60,717 bases of DNA, taken from Candidatus Goldiibacteriota bacterium. GTDB taxonomy: Bacteria > Oederibacteriota > PGYV01 > DYJU01. The stretch spans positions 1 through 60,717 of the forward strand of contig CALHNI010000005.1 in assembly GCA_938034975.1 (NCBI GenBank), in the 5' to 3' direction. Below are positions 8,509-18,100 of this stretch, one piece after another. The position numbers and the translations under genes are program-made. The notes under the pieces were generated by a model, which ran no database searches, was not told the DNA's origin, and was given only the letters and a program-made list of their open reading frames with translations. Position 1 is the first letter of the stretch. Each line of letters opens with the position of its first letter.

Positions 8509-9772
8509 TTTGAATAAATTTATTTATCCAGGAGTAAAAATAAAAAGGTGGCTTGTTCTTTTTATTTTAAGTTTTATTGTATTTGCTTTTGGATTATCAG
8601 GTGTTTTAGGCAAGTTAGTAGAACATATAAGGATTGAACAGATTAATGTTGATGACTTTTTTCACAGGCTTCAGCGACTTAAATTAATTGATTTTTTATT
8701 TTTGTTTTTGGGAATAGCAGGTATTATACTTGCGTTAAGAAGGTCTTATTTTGCTGTTTTAACCATACTATTTTCTAAAAAAGAAAAAAATTTTTTCTCA
8801 AGGATTTATAAAGAAGCAAAACTGAAAAGAGGTCCTAAAATTGCTGCAATTGGCGGTGGAACAGGTTTATCCGTGCTTTTAAAAGGTATAAAAGAATCAA
8901 CATCAAATTTAACAGCAATAGTTACAGTTGCCGATGATGGTGGTTCGTCCGGTCGTTTAAGAAAATCATATAATATAATACCTCCGGGTGATATAAGAAA
9001 CTGCATTGTTGCTTTAGCTGATGAAGAAGATATATTAAGCAAACTTCTTCAATACAGATTTACAGAAAAAGGGGAATTGAAAGGTCATAATTTTGGTAAT
9101 ATATTTATAACTGCTTTAACCAAGATATCAGGTGATTTCCCAAAAGCAATAAAAGAAATTTCAAAGGTTCTTGCGATTCGCGGGCAGGTTTTCCCAGTTT
9201 CGCTTGATAATATAAAATTAAAGGCAAAATTGAAAAATGGCAAAGAAGTTTATGGACAATCAAATATTGCAAAATCAAAAGTTGCAATAGAAAGCATACA
9301 AATTATACCATCAAATTGTAAACCCTATGAACAGGCATTAAAAGCTTTAAAATCAGCGGATGTTGTTATTTTAGGACCGGGTAGCCTTTATACCAGTATT
9401 ATTCCCAATCTTTTAATACCAGGGGTTAAAGAAATTCTTGAAAGCGATAGAATATTAAAGATATATATATGTAATATTATGACGCAACCCGGTGAAACAG
9501 ATGGCTATACAGTATCAGACCATATAAAGGCTATATTCAAACATAGCAGTAATAAAGTTATAGATTATGTTGTTGTAAATGATGGGATACCAAGAGAATC
9601 ACTGCTTAAAAAATACAGATCTGAAAATTCATACATAGTTAAAATAGATAAAGAAGAAATTATAAAACTTGGTGTAAAAATGGTATGTGCAAAACTTATT
9701 GAAGATGGAGAATATATCCGTCATTCTCCATCTTTGTTAAACAAGACGATTATGAAATTGATCGTCACATAA
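8501..9772 (+). CDS. yvcK: YvcK/CofD-like gluconeogenesis factor with N-terminal membrane anchor
   Basis: Residues ~110-423 form the UPF0052/CofD-like domain, with IAAIGGGTGLSVLLKGIK, VTVADDGGSSGRLR, PPGDIRNCIVAL and LGPGSLYTSIIPNL. YvcK proteins bind UDP-sugars and are needed for growth on gluconeogenic carbon and for normal envelope synthesis. Unlike the soluble Bacillus protein, this one has a ~100-residue N-terminal extension with two hydrophobic segments (about residues 18-38 and 62-82), so it is probably membrane-tethered; such longer forms are known. The 8-bp overlap with hprK indicates co-expression. Confidence 0.88.
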   Translation: MFNLNKFIYPGVKIKRWLVLFILSFIVFAFGLSGVLGKLVEHIRIEQINVDDFFHRLQRLKLIDFLFLFLGIAGIILALRRSYFAVLTILFSKKEKNFFSRIYKEAKLKRGPKIAAIGGGTGLSVLLKGIKESTSNLTAIVTVADDGGSSGRLRKSYNIIPPGDIRNCIVALADEEDILSKLLQYRFTEKGELKGHNFGNIFITALTKISGDFPKAIKEISKVLAIRGQVFPVSLDNIKLKAKLKNGKEVYGQSNIAKSKVAIESIQIIPSNCKPYEQALKALKSADVVILGPGSLYTSIIPNLLIPGVKEILESDRILKIYICNIMTQPGETDGYTVSDHIKAIFKHSSNKVIDYVVVNDGIPRESLLKKYRSENSYIVKIDKEEIIKLGVKMVCAKLIEDGEYIRHSPSLLNKTIMKLIVT

Positions 9773-9785
9773 AAGGGAGGCCATA

Positions 9786-10193
9786 ATGGTTGGTATTCTT
9801 TTGGTTTCGCATTATACTTTTGCACAGTCATTAAAAGAAACTGTTGAGTTGATAATAGGAGTAAAAAAAAATCTTGCAGCAGTTTCTATTTCAAAAGATG
9901 ATAAAATTGATTTTTTTTCAGAAAAGTTAAAAAATGCTGTAAATTCTCTTGATGAAGGAGATGGGGTTTTAATACTGGCTGATATGTTTGGTGGTTCACC
10001 ATCAAATGTTGCGCTTTCTTTATATGCGAAAAACGATAAAGTAAAAATTATAACTGGTGTAAATTTACCCATAGTTATTGAGGCGCTTATGTATTCACAT
10101 AAAAGTTTAGAAGAACTTGTCAGAATTATTTTGGAAAAAAAAGAAAAGACAATTATAGATGTAAAAGAAATATTTAATAAAGGAAATAAATAA
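9786..10193 (+). CDS. PTS mannose-family EIIA component
   Basis: This 135-aa EIIA of the mannose/fructose/sorbose family has the phospho-accepting His9 in LLVSHYTFAQS. Most relatives have SHG, so the Tyr after His is a deviation. ILADMFGGSPSNVALSL is the other conserved block. GGGAGG precedes the ATG. It starts a run of EIIA, EIIB, EIIC, EIID, HPr and EI spaced by a few bases or overlapping. The sugar cannot be deduced. Confidence 0.9.
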   Translation: MVGILLVSHYTFAQSLKETVELIIGVKKNLAAVSISKDDKIDFFSEKLKNAVNSLDEGDGVLILADMFGGSPSNVALSLYAKNDKVKIITGVNLPIVIEALMYSHKSLEELVRIILEKKEKTIIDVKEIFNKGNK

Positions 10194-10195
10194 AA

Positions 10196-10699
10196 ATGCC
10201 TATTTTATTGACAAGGATTGATGATAGGTTAATACATGGGCAAGTTGTAGTTGGTTGGGCTCAGGCATTAAAAGCAGATCATATTGTAGTTATAGATGAC
10301 GATATTGCAGAAAATGAAATGCAAAAGTTTTTATTTAGAATGGCTACTCCAAGTGATATAAAATTATCAATACTAAAAATTAAGGAAGCTGCTGAGATAA
10401 TAAAAAAGCGTGGGTTTGATGAAGATTATACCATTTTACTTTTAAAATCGCCGGAAAGTGCATATAAATTAATAAAAGCTGGTGGTAAAATTTCTGAAAT
10501 AAATATAGGTGGAATGCATTTTGGTGAAGGCAAAATTCAGATTTTTGATGCCGTATTTGTAGATGAAAAAGATGTTGAGTATATGAAATTATTAAACAAA
10601 GAAGGTATTGCTTTGGAAGTAAGGATGGTTCCTACAGACCCTAAAAAAGATGCTATTAAATTTATTGATGAAAAAATTAAAAAGAAAGAAGATAAATAA
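10196..10699 (+). CDS. PTS mannose/sorbose-family EIIB component
   Basis: The 167-aa product begins with the family hallmark TRIDDRLIHGQVVVGW, where His14 carries the phosphate. INIGGMHFGEG and VRMVPTDPKKD are also typical. It would pass phosphate from EIIA to the sugar bound by EIIC/EIID. It has only a 2-nt gap from EIIA, and its stop shares a base with the EIIC start (TAATG). Confidence 0.92.
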   Translation: MPILLTRIDDRLIHGQVVVGWAQALKADHIVVIDDDIAENEMQKFLFRMATPSDIKLSILKIKEAAEIIKKRGFDEDYTILLLKSPESAYKLIKAGGKISEINIGGMHFGEGKIQIFDAVFVDEKDVEYMKLLNKEGIALEVRMVPTDPKKDAIKFIDEKIKKKEDK

Positions 10700-11493
10700 T
10701 GGAAATTGAAAAAATTTTTTTACTTTCAATAATTGCAGCAATAATAGAACTAGATGCTTATTATATAGGCATGTTTTTAATTTCTCAGCCAATAATAATA
10801 GGAGGCATAACGGGTTATTTATTGGGAAATATAAATGCTGGTATAATAATAGGTAGTATTGTCCAATTAATATGGATAAATAATCCGCCTATCGGTGCTT
10901 TTGTGCCACCTTCTACTACCACAATCTCATTTATTTCCACAATTTTTTCTATTGTTTTTTTACAAACATTATCAAATCCAAATAAGGAAGCTATTTTTAT
11001 GTTTTCTTTGTTGATCGGCATACCAGCAGGTTATTTTGTTGGACAGATAGATATATGGCATAGAAAATTAAATGTCAAGATAATTCATTTATTTGAAGAT
11101 AAAATTAAACAATGCAAGGCATCATATTTGGTTTTAATTCAAATACTTTCAATATTTGTAAAAATTTTTTCTAATATAATATTATTTTTATTAATCATAT
11201 TTTTGGGGATTTCTTTGGCGGAAAAAATATACCTGTCTTTACCATTACAACTTATAAGAGCATTGACAATTTCGTTCTGGATAATGCCGATTGTCGGATT
11301 AGCGGTAATTTTTAATATGTTATATTCAAAAGAAGGAGCAAGAGTTCACTGGGTTATATTTTTTTTATTTTACATTTTTTTCTTTTTAACAAAAGGTAAT
11401 ATAAATTTGAATTTTTTTATTATTTTAACAATTATTTTAGGATTTGTAATTTCATCATATATTGTTATTAAAACAAAAAAGGTGACAAAATGA
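10699..11493 (+). CDS. PTS mannose/sorbose-family EIIC component
   Basis: This 264-aa integral membrane protein has about seven hydrophobic segments. Family features include DAYYIGMFLISQPIIIGGI near residue 20 and IVQLIWINNPPIGAFVPPS near residue 54. EIIC forms the sugar pathway together with EIID. It overlaps the flanking genes at both ends. Late segments are very Phe/Ile-rich, reflecting the AT-rich DNA. The substrate is unknown. Confidence 0.85.
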   Translation: MEIEKIFLLSIIAAIIELDAYYIGMFLISQPIIIGGITGYLLGNINAGIIIGSIVQLIWINNPPIGAFVPPSTTTISFISTIFSIVFLQTLSNPNKEAIFMFSLLIGIPAGYFVGQIDIWHRKLNVKIIHLFEDKIKQCKASYLVLIQILSIFVKIFSNIILFLLIIFLGISLAEKIYLSLPLQLIRALTISFWIMPIVGLAVIFNMLYSKEGARVHWVIFFLFYIFFFLTKGNINLNFFIILTIILGFVISSYIVIKTKKVTK

Positions 11494-12272
11494 AAAAAAT
11501 AAGTATTTTTTCTTTACTTATAAGCGGCTTGAAGTTAAATTTTTTACAGGCATCATGGAATTTTGAAAGGTTGCAAAATATTGGTTTTTTATTTTCAATT
11601 TATAATATTCTGAAGGTTATATATAAAAATAATATAGATGGATTAAAAAGTGCAATAAAAAGGCATATTGAGTTTTTTAATACCAACATATTTTTTTCAT
11701 CAGCAGTATTAGGTATGATAAGCCGTTTAGAAGAAGAACTTGATGATTCTGATCCTGAAAAGAAAAACAGAGAAATTGAAAACTCTAAAATAGGAGTAAT
11801 GGGTCCACTTGCAGCAATTGGTGATTCTATTTTCTGGTCGGCGATAAAACCCTTTGCTTTATTAACAGGTATAGGGTATACATATCTTATGAAATTCAGT
11901 TTTGAATCTTTTATTTATGGTTCTTTAATTTCTATAATTACTTATAATATACCAAGGATTTTTGTAAAATACTATCTTCTGATGCAAGCATATTATAACT
12001 ATCAAAAACTTTTTACACTATTGCAAAAAATTGAATTTCAGCATTTAATAAAAATTATAAAATTAAACGGAATGATTTTTTTGGGTTTTATTATGGCTGG
12101 TTATTTTTATAAAAAAGATTTAAATTTAATTCCCATAAAATTAATAGATAATTTTTTATTAATAATAATTTTCATTTTAATAGCAATGGCTTTAAAACGT
12201 AAAACTTCAATATCAAACATTTTAATAGCAATTATTATTTTATCAGTTTTTATATCATACATAATAGGGTGA
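11490..12272 (+). CDS. PTS mannose-family EIID component
   Basis: This 260-aa EIID family protein has the QASWNFERLQNIGF motif at its start, and MGPLAAIGDSIFWSAIKP is the family's conserved GD-containing block. C-terminal hydrophobic segments anchor it. It overlaps EIIC by 4 bp (ATGA) and is followed 4 nt later by HPr. With EIIC it would make the membrane channel of the PTS. Confidence 0.88.
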   Translation: MKKISIFSLLISGLKLNFLQASWNFERLQNIGFLFSIYNILKVIYKNNIDGLKSAIKRHIEFFNTNIFFSSAVLGMISRLEEELDDSDPEKKNREIENSKIGVMGPLAAIGDSIFWSAIKPFALLTGIGYTYLMKFSFESFIYGSLISIITYNIPRIFVKYYLLMQAYYNYQKLFTLLQKIEFQHLIKIIKLNGMIFLGFIMAGYFYKKDLNLIPIKLIDNFLLIIIFILIAMALKRKTSISNILIAIIILSVFISYIIG

Positions 12273-12276
12273 AAAG

Positions 12277-12549
12277 ATGCAATTTTCAAAAAAGGTTAAA
12301 GTAATTAATAAGTTAGGATTTCATTTGAGGGCAGTGGCAATATTTGTAAAAGAAGCAGAACGCTATAAATCAACAATAAAAGTAAGAAATGGTGATATTG
12401 AAGCAGATGGGAAAAGCATTATGGGTCTTATGACATTGATAGCATCTGAAGGAACAGAAATAGAAATCAAAGCAGAAGGACCGGATGCCAAAGAAGCAGT
12501 TAACAGTCTTGTGAAAATAGTTCAGAATAAATTTGGTGAGGAAGAATAA
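12277..12549 (+). CDS. ptsH: Phosphocarrier protein HPr
   Basis: This 90-aa HPr has His16 in LGFHLRAVA, the site phosphorylated by EI, and Ser47 in ADGKSIMGLM, the site expected for HPr kinase. The usual GLHARPA is changed: Ala becomes Leu and the normally invariant Pro becomes Ala (H-L-R-A). This may alter its affinity for partners. Its place between EIID and EI is consistent with one transport and signalling operon. It shares one base with ptsI (TAATG). Confidence 0.94.
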   Translation: MQFSKKVKVINKLGFHLRAVAIFVKEAERYKSTIKVRNGDIEADGKSIMGLMTLIASEGTEIEIKAEGPDAKEAVNSLVKIVQNKFGEEE

Positions 12550-14270
12550 TGTTTAAAGGAATACCCGCATCCCCTGGAATTGCCATTGGAAGTGTTTTGC
12601 TTTTATCAAAAAAAACAGAGGAAATATTAAAAAGTAAGATAACAATTTCTTCTGTAGAAGATGAAATAACCAAATTAAAAATAGCGCTGGAAAAAACCAG
12701 AAATGATATAATCGCGATTAAAGAGAAAATTATTTATGATATAGGTTCTAAAGAGGCAAATATTTTTGATGCGTATTTACAATTATTACTTGATCCTGGT
12801 TTTACTGGTAAAATAGAACAGATAATCAAGGAACAAAAAGTAAATATTGAGTTTGCAATAGGACAGGTTTTAGAAAGTTATCTGGAATTTTTTAATAAAA
12901 TTCAAGATCCGTATTTAAAAGAAAGAAGCAGGGATATTTCAGGATTAGTAGATAGAATTATAAAAAATATCTCCGACTCTCACATAATTGATCAAAAAAA
13001 AATGGCTGGTAAATTTATAATTGTTGCAGAAGATTTAACCCCGGCAGATACAGCAGAACTTGATAAAACAAAAGTTTTAGGTTTTATTACAGAGAAAGGA
13101 ACACAGACATCACATACAGCAATTGTGGCAAGAGCGCTTGAAATTCCGGCTATAGTTGGAGTAAGAGGTATAACATCCAATGTAAAAACAGGTGATATAG
13201 TAGTTCTGGATGGAGAAAGGGGATTTGCTGTTATTAATCCTTCGTCAAAAGTTTTAAATACATATAAAGAAGAGCAAAAAAGGTATTTGGCAAAAAATAG
13301 AATACTTAAAAAATTAAAAAAACTGGCTAGCATAACAAAAGATAACAGAAAAATAGAACTTAATGCAAATATTGAATTTGCAGAAGAAGTTGGACCTGTT
13401 CTTGAAAATAATGCTGATGGAATCGGTCTTTTCAGGACAGAATTTATCTATATAAATAGATCTAACTTGCCTTCGGAGGAAGAACAATTTAATATTTATA
13501 AAACAGTTGTCCAGAAAATGGGAAAAAAGCCGGTTGTGATAAGAACACTTGACATAGGCGGGGATAAATTCCTTCCATATTTTAAAATTCCACCTGAACA
13601 GAATCCTTTCCTGGGTTTAAGAGCAATAAGATTATCATTAGTTAATATAAACATATTCAAATGTCAATTAAGAGCAATATTACGTGCATCCGCTTTTGGT
13701 AATGTTAAAATTATGTTTCCAATGATAACTGTTGTTGAAGAATTTATAGAAGCCAAAAAAATAATAGAAGAAATAAAAATAGAATTAAAAAACAAAAAAA
13801 TAAATTTTGATGAAAATATTAAGATAGGTGCAATGATAGAGGTTCCATCAATTGTTTTACTTGCTGATGAGTTAGCCAAAAATGCGGATTTTTTCAGTAT
13901 CGGGACTAATGATTTAATTCAGTATACTTTGGCTGTTGATAGAAGTAATGAAACAGTTGCGAAATTATACGACCATTTCAATCCAGCGGTTTTAAAACTG
14001 ATAAAAATGGCTATAGAAAGCGCACATAAAAATAATTTAAAGATATCTGTTTGTGGTGAAATGGCTTCAGATCCGTTACTTGCTTATCTGCTAATTGGTA
14101 TGGGAGTGGATGAACTATCAATGAATTCTGCTTCAATTTTAAATGTTAAAGGATTTATAAGAAATATTAAATTTCAAGAAGCAATTGAAGTCGCGGATAA
14201 AGTTTTGAAGATGAATAATTCAGAAGAAATAAAAAAGTATTTGCAAGAAAGGATGAAAAAAATTAAATAA
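12549..14270 (+). CDS. ptsI: PTS enzyme I (PEP-protein phosphotransferase)
   Basis: The 573-aa protein is full length. The phosphohistidine is His189 in GTQTSHTAIVARALEIPAI. The C-terminal PEP-binding barrel shows GIGLFRTEFIYI, MFPMI, FFSIGTNDLIQYTLAVDR and the catalytic Cys motif SVCGEMASDP. It uses PEP to phosphorylate HPr and so starts the PTS. PEP made by PckG, encoded upstream, would feed it. galU follows after 15 nt. Confidence 0.97.
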   Translation: MFKGIPASPGIAIGSVLLLSKKTEEILKSKITISSVEDEITKLKIALEKTRNDIIAIKEKIIYDIGSKEANIFDAYLQLLLDPGFTGKIEQIIKEQKVNIEFAIGQVLESYLEFFNKIQDPYLKERSRDISGLVDRIIKNISDSHIIDQKKMAGKFIIVAEDLTPADTAELDKTKVLGFITEKGTQTSHTAIVARALEIPAIVGVRGITSNVKTGDIVVLDGERGFAVINPSSKVLNTYKEEQKRYLAKNRILKKLKKLASITKDNRKIELNANIEFAEEVGPVLENNADGIGLFRTEFIYINRSNLPSEEEQFNIYKTVVQKMGKKPVVIRTLDIGGDKFLPYFKIPPEQNPFLGLRAIRLSLVNINIFKCQLRAILRASAFGNVKIMFPMITVVEEFIEAKKIIEEIKIELKNKKINFDENIKIGAMIEVPSIVLLADELAKNADFFSIGTNDLIQYTLAVDRSNETVAKLYDHFNPAVLKLIKMAIESAHKNNLKISVCGEMASDPLLAYLLIGMGVDELSMNSASILNVKGFIRNIKFQEAIEVADKVLKMNNSEEIKKYLQERMKKIK

Positions 14271-14285
14271 AAGAAGGTATAAATT

Positions 14286-15158
14286 ATGAAAATAAAAAAA
14301 GCAGTTATACCAGTTGGTGGGTTGGGAACAAGATTTTTGCCTTATACCAAAGTAATTCCAAAAGAAATGTTACCAATATGGGATATACCAATAATACAAT
14401 TCATAATAGAAGAGGCAATAAATTCCGGAATAGATAGTATTTTATTTGTAACTTCAAAAGAAAAATACAGTATAGAAGATTATTTTGACAGAAATTTTTA
14501 CCTTGAATATTTTTTAAATAAAAATAAAGATAAGGAAAAGTTAGATATACTAAATAAAATACCACAGAATTTTAAAATTTATTCAGTAAGACAAAAAGAG
14601 GCGCGCGGGTTAGGCGATGCGATTTTACATGCCGAAGATTTTATTTCTGATGATTATTTTGCAGTTTTTTTGCCTGATGACCTTATTTTTTCAAAAAAGC
14701 CTGTAATAAAACAAATGATAGAAGTCTTGGAAAAATACAGAAAACCGGTTCTTGGGGTGGAGAGAGTTCCGTGGAAAATGGTAGATGCGTATGGCATAAT
14801 TAAACCAAGAATGATTGCAAAAAGAATTTTTGAAATAGAAGATATAGTTGAAAAGCCTAAAAAAAATAAAGCTTTTTCCAATCTCGGAGTAGTTGGCAGA
14901 TATATTTTGCCCGGCAATATTTTTAGTTACATAAAAAAAACAAAACCAGGTGTAAAAGGAGAAATACAGATAACAGATTCTTTGCGTATTTTAATGAAAG
15001 AGCAGGGAATTTTAGCTTATGAATTTGAAGGTATAAGATGCGATACTGGTAACAAATATGACTATTTATTAGCTATATTAACTTATGCAAATATGAAAAA
15101 AGATTTAAAGAATAAAATAAAAAAAGATATAAAAAAAATATTTAAAATAAAAATTTGA
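14286..15158 (+). CDS. galU: UTP-glucose-1-phosphate uridylyltransferase
   Basis: This 290-aa nucleotidyltransferase has the GalU signature AVIPVGGLGTRFLPYTKVIPKEMLPI. Other matches are LGDAILHAEDF, the metal-binding FLPDDLIF, the sugar-binding VEKPKK, and the C-terminal DTGNKYDYLLA. It makes UDP-glucose for polysaccharides and glycolipids in the cytoplasm. Its place behind ptsI fits a link between sugar uptake and envelope synthesis, and UDP-sugars are reported ligands of YvcK. Confidence 0.93.
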   Translation: MKIKKAVIPVGGLGTRFLPYTKVIPKEMLPIWDIPIIQFIIEEAINSGIDSILFVTSKEKYSIEDYFDRNFYLEYFLNKNKDKEKLDILNKIPQNFKIYSVRQKEARGLGDAILHAEDFISDDYFAVFLPDDLIFSKKPVIKQMIEVLEKYRKPVLGVERVPWKMVDAYGIIKPRMIAKRIFEIEDIVEKPKKNKAFSNLGVVGRYILPGNIFSYIKKTKPGVKGEIQITDSLRILMKEQGILAYEFEGIRCDTGNKYDYLLAILTYANMKKDLKNKIKKDIKKIFKIKI

Positions 15159-15189
15159 ATAATAAAGTGATAATAGTAAGAGGGAATTG

Positions 15190-18100
15190 ATGTTAAACAA
15201 CGACTTTAGTATCACAATAGATAACAATAAAGCAAAAGAAAAATTTCAGAAAATATTTAAAAATTTTAATGCGCAAAATTTTTTTGATGCCATAGAATTA
15301 AAAATATTAGAATATTCAGTTAAGAATTCCAAACTGATTTTAAAAGCGGATGTTAAAAAAGAAATTAAATCAGATTTTTTTATTGATTTAAAAAAATATG
15401 TAAAAGAACAATTAGGAATAAATTTGAGTTTTGTGTTTAATTTTTTATACGATTTTGATTTAAAATTTTTGATTGAAAATTATTGGGAATTTTTTATGGA
15501 TTTTTTAGGTGATATTAACTTATGGTTTGAGAATACTACAACTGCAATTATAGATGATAAATTAATAATTCATTTGCCTAATAGTTATATTTTAAAAAAA
15601 ATTCAGCAGGATGAAATAAGGAACGAATTTCAGAAAAAATTAAATCAATTTTTTTCTAAAAATATAAATTTTGAATTAAGAATAGATGAAAATTTAATAA
15701 AAAGGGATACGGCGCATCTTATAAAAATTGAAATAAATTCTAATAATGAAACAATAGAAAGTGAAATTTTAACAACGTCAGAAATAAAAGGAAAAGTAAC
15801 ACCTGTTTCTGATATTTCCCAGGAAGGTAAATATATTATTGAGGGGGAAATATTTTTAGATAATAATTATTTAAGGGAATATAAAAAAGATAAATTTATT
15901 TTAATATTTTATTTAACTGATTATTTTAGTTCAATAAAATTAAAAGCATTTGTTGATAGTAAAGATGGTCTAATATTTAAACTGCCGGTTTTAAAAACAA
16001 TTAGAACTTTAATTGATGTAAAATATGATGAAAGGGAAGAAGAACTTGTTGGCACTGTCAGAAAAATACAAAAAATATCAAAAAATGAAATTATAGATGA
16101 AGCAATAGAAAAAAGAATAGAATTTCATTGTCATACAAATATGAGTGCAATGGATTCTGTTATAAATTTAAAGGATTATATTGATATGGCTAAAAAGTGG
16201 GGGCATAAAGCAGTTGCTATTACCGACCACGGAGTTGTTCATGCTTTTCCCGAAGCTTATAAAACAGGGAAAAAAAATAATATCAAAATAATTTTTGGAA
16301 TGGAAGGTTATTTAGTGAAGACAAAAGAAAACTATAAAAAAGACAATTATTATCATATTATTTTTATTGTAAAAAATAAAACAGGGTTAAAAAATCTATA
16401 TAAATTGGTATCGCTTTCACATATTTATTATTTTTATAAAAAACCGCGCTTGCCAAAAGAAATTATTAATGAATACCGTGAAGGTTTGCTTTTGGGAACC
16501 GCTTGTTACCTCGGTGAATTATATCAGGCAATTCTTAATAAAAAAGATGAAAAAGAAATAGAAGATTTAATAAAATTTTATGATTTTCTTGAAATTCAAC
16601 CAATTACAAATAATAAATTTTTAATCAGGGAGAAAAAATTAGCAGATGAGGAAGATATAAAAAATATAAACAAACAGATCTATAAGATAGGAAAAAGATT
16701 TTTAAAGCCGGTTATTGCAACAGGAGATATACATTTTCTTAAACCAACAGATAAAATATTCAGACAGGTTTTAATGGCAGGGCAGGGATATGATGATATT
16801 GAAGATGATGCTTCGGCCGACCTTTATTTTAGAACAACAGATGAAATGTTAAAAGAATTTTCTTATTTGGGAAAAAGACAAGCTTATGAGGTTGTAATTA
16901 AAAATCCTGAATTTATAAATAATTTAATAGATGATGATATTAAACCAATTCCAGATGAATTGTATGCGCCTGAGATTGAAAATTCAAATGAAGAAATTAT
17001 AAAGTTAACAAATGAGAGGGTAAGAAGTTTATATGGTGAAAAATTAAGCAATGTTATAAAAGACAGAATAAATATTGAAATGGAAGCAATAATTAAAAAT
17101 AAATTTTCATCACTTTATATGATTGCAAAAAGAATGATTGATAAATCAAATGAAAAAGGTTATATTGTTGGTTCAAGGGGTTCTGTTGGTTCTTCTTTTA
17201 TTGCTTTTTTATGTGGCATATCAGAGGTAAATCCGCTTCCTCCCCATTATTTATGTCCCTCATGCAAATACATAGAATTTGTAAATACGGATTTGGTTGG
17301 GATAGACCTTGAAGTAAAAAAATGTCCGCAATGCGGTACGCAATTAAATAAAGATGGATTTAATATTCCTTTTGAAACTTTTGTAGGATTTAAAAGAAAT
17401 AAACCGCCAGATATAGATCTTAACTTTGCCGGGGAAATTCAGGATTATATTCATAAATTTGTAATAGACATGTTTGGTAGTGATAGAGTTTATAAAGTTG
17501 GCACAATTTTAACTGTAAAAGAGCAAGCTGTTAAGAAAGATTTTATAAATAAATTTTTGGAAAAAACAGGGAAAAAAATAAATAAAGCTGAGATTGAGAG
17601 GCTTGCTAGGGGATGCTCTGGAGTAAAAAGATCAACAGGACAACACGCAGGTGGATTAATTTTGATTCCAGATAACAAAGAAATATATGATTTTACTCCA
17701 ATTCAATTTTCTCCGGAAAAAGATGTAATAACAACTCATTATGATTATGAATGGCTGGAGAAATCAGTAGTGAAAATAGATGCATTAGGACACGATTTGC
17801 CCACCAGTTTAAACAGGTTGTGCAAAGATATTGGTATAAAAATTGAGGACATACCACTTGATGATAAAAAAGTATTGCAGATTTTCAGAGACATAAAAAT
17901 TTTAAAAGTAAATCCTGATAATTATGAATATCCTGTTGGAACATTAGGGATACCAGAATATGGAACAAAATTTGTAAGAAAAATTTTATCCGTTGCAAAA
18001 CCCAAAAATTTTAGTGATTTAATATATATAGCAGGTTTATCCCATGGTGAAAATGTATGGGAAAATAATGCAGAAGATCTTTTAAAAAGCAAAAAGGTAT

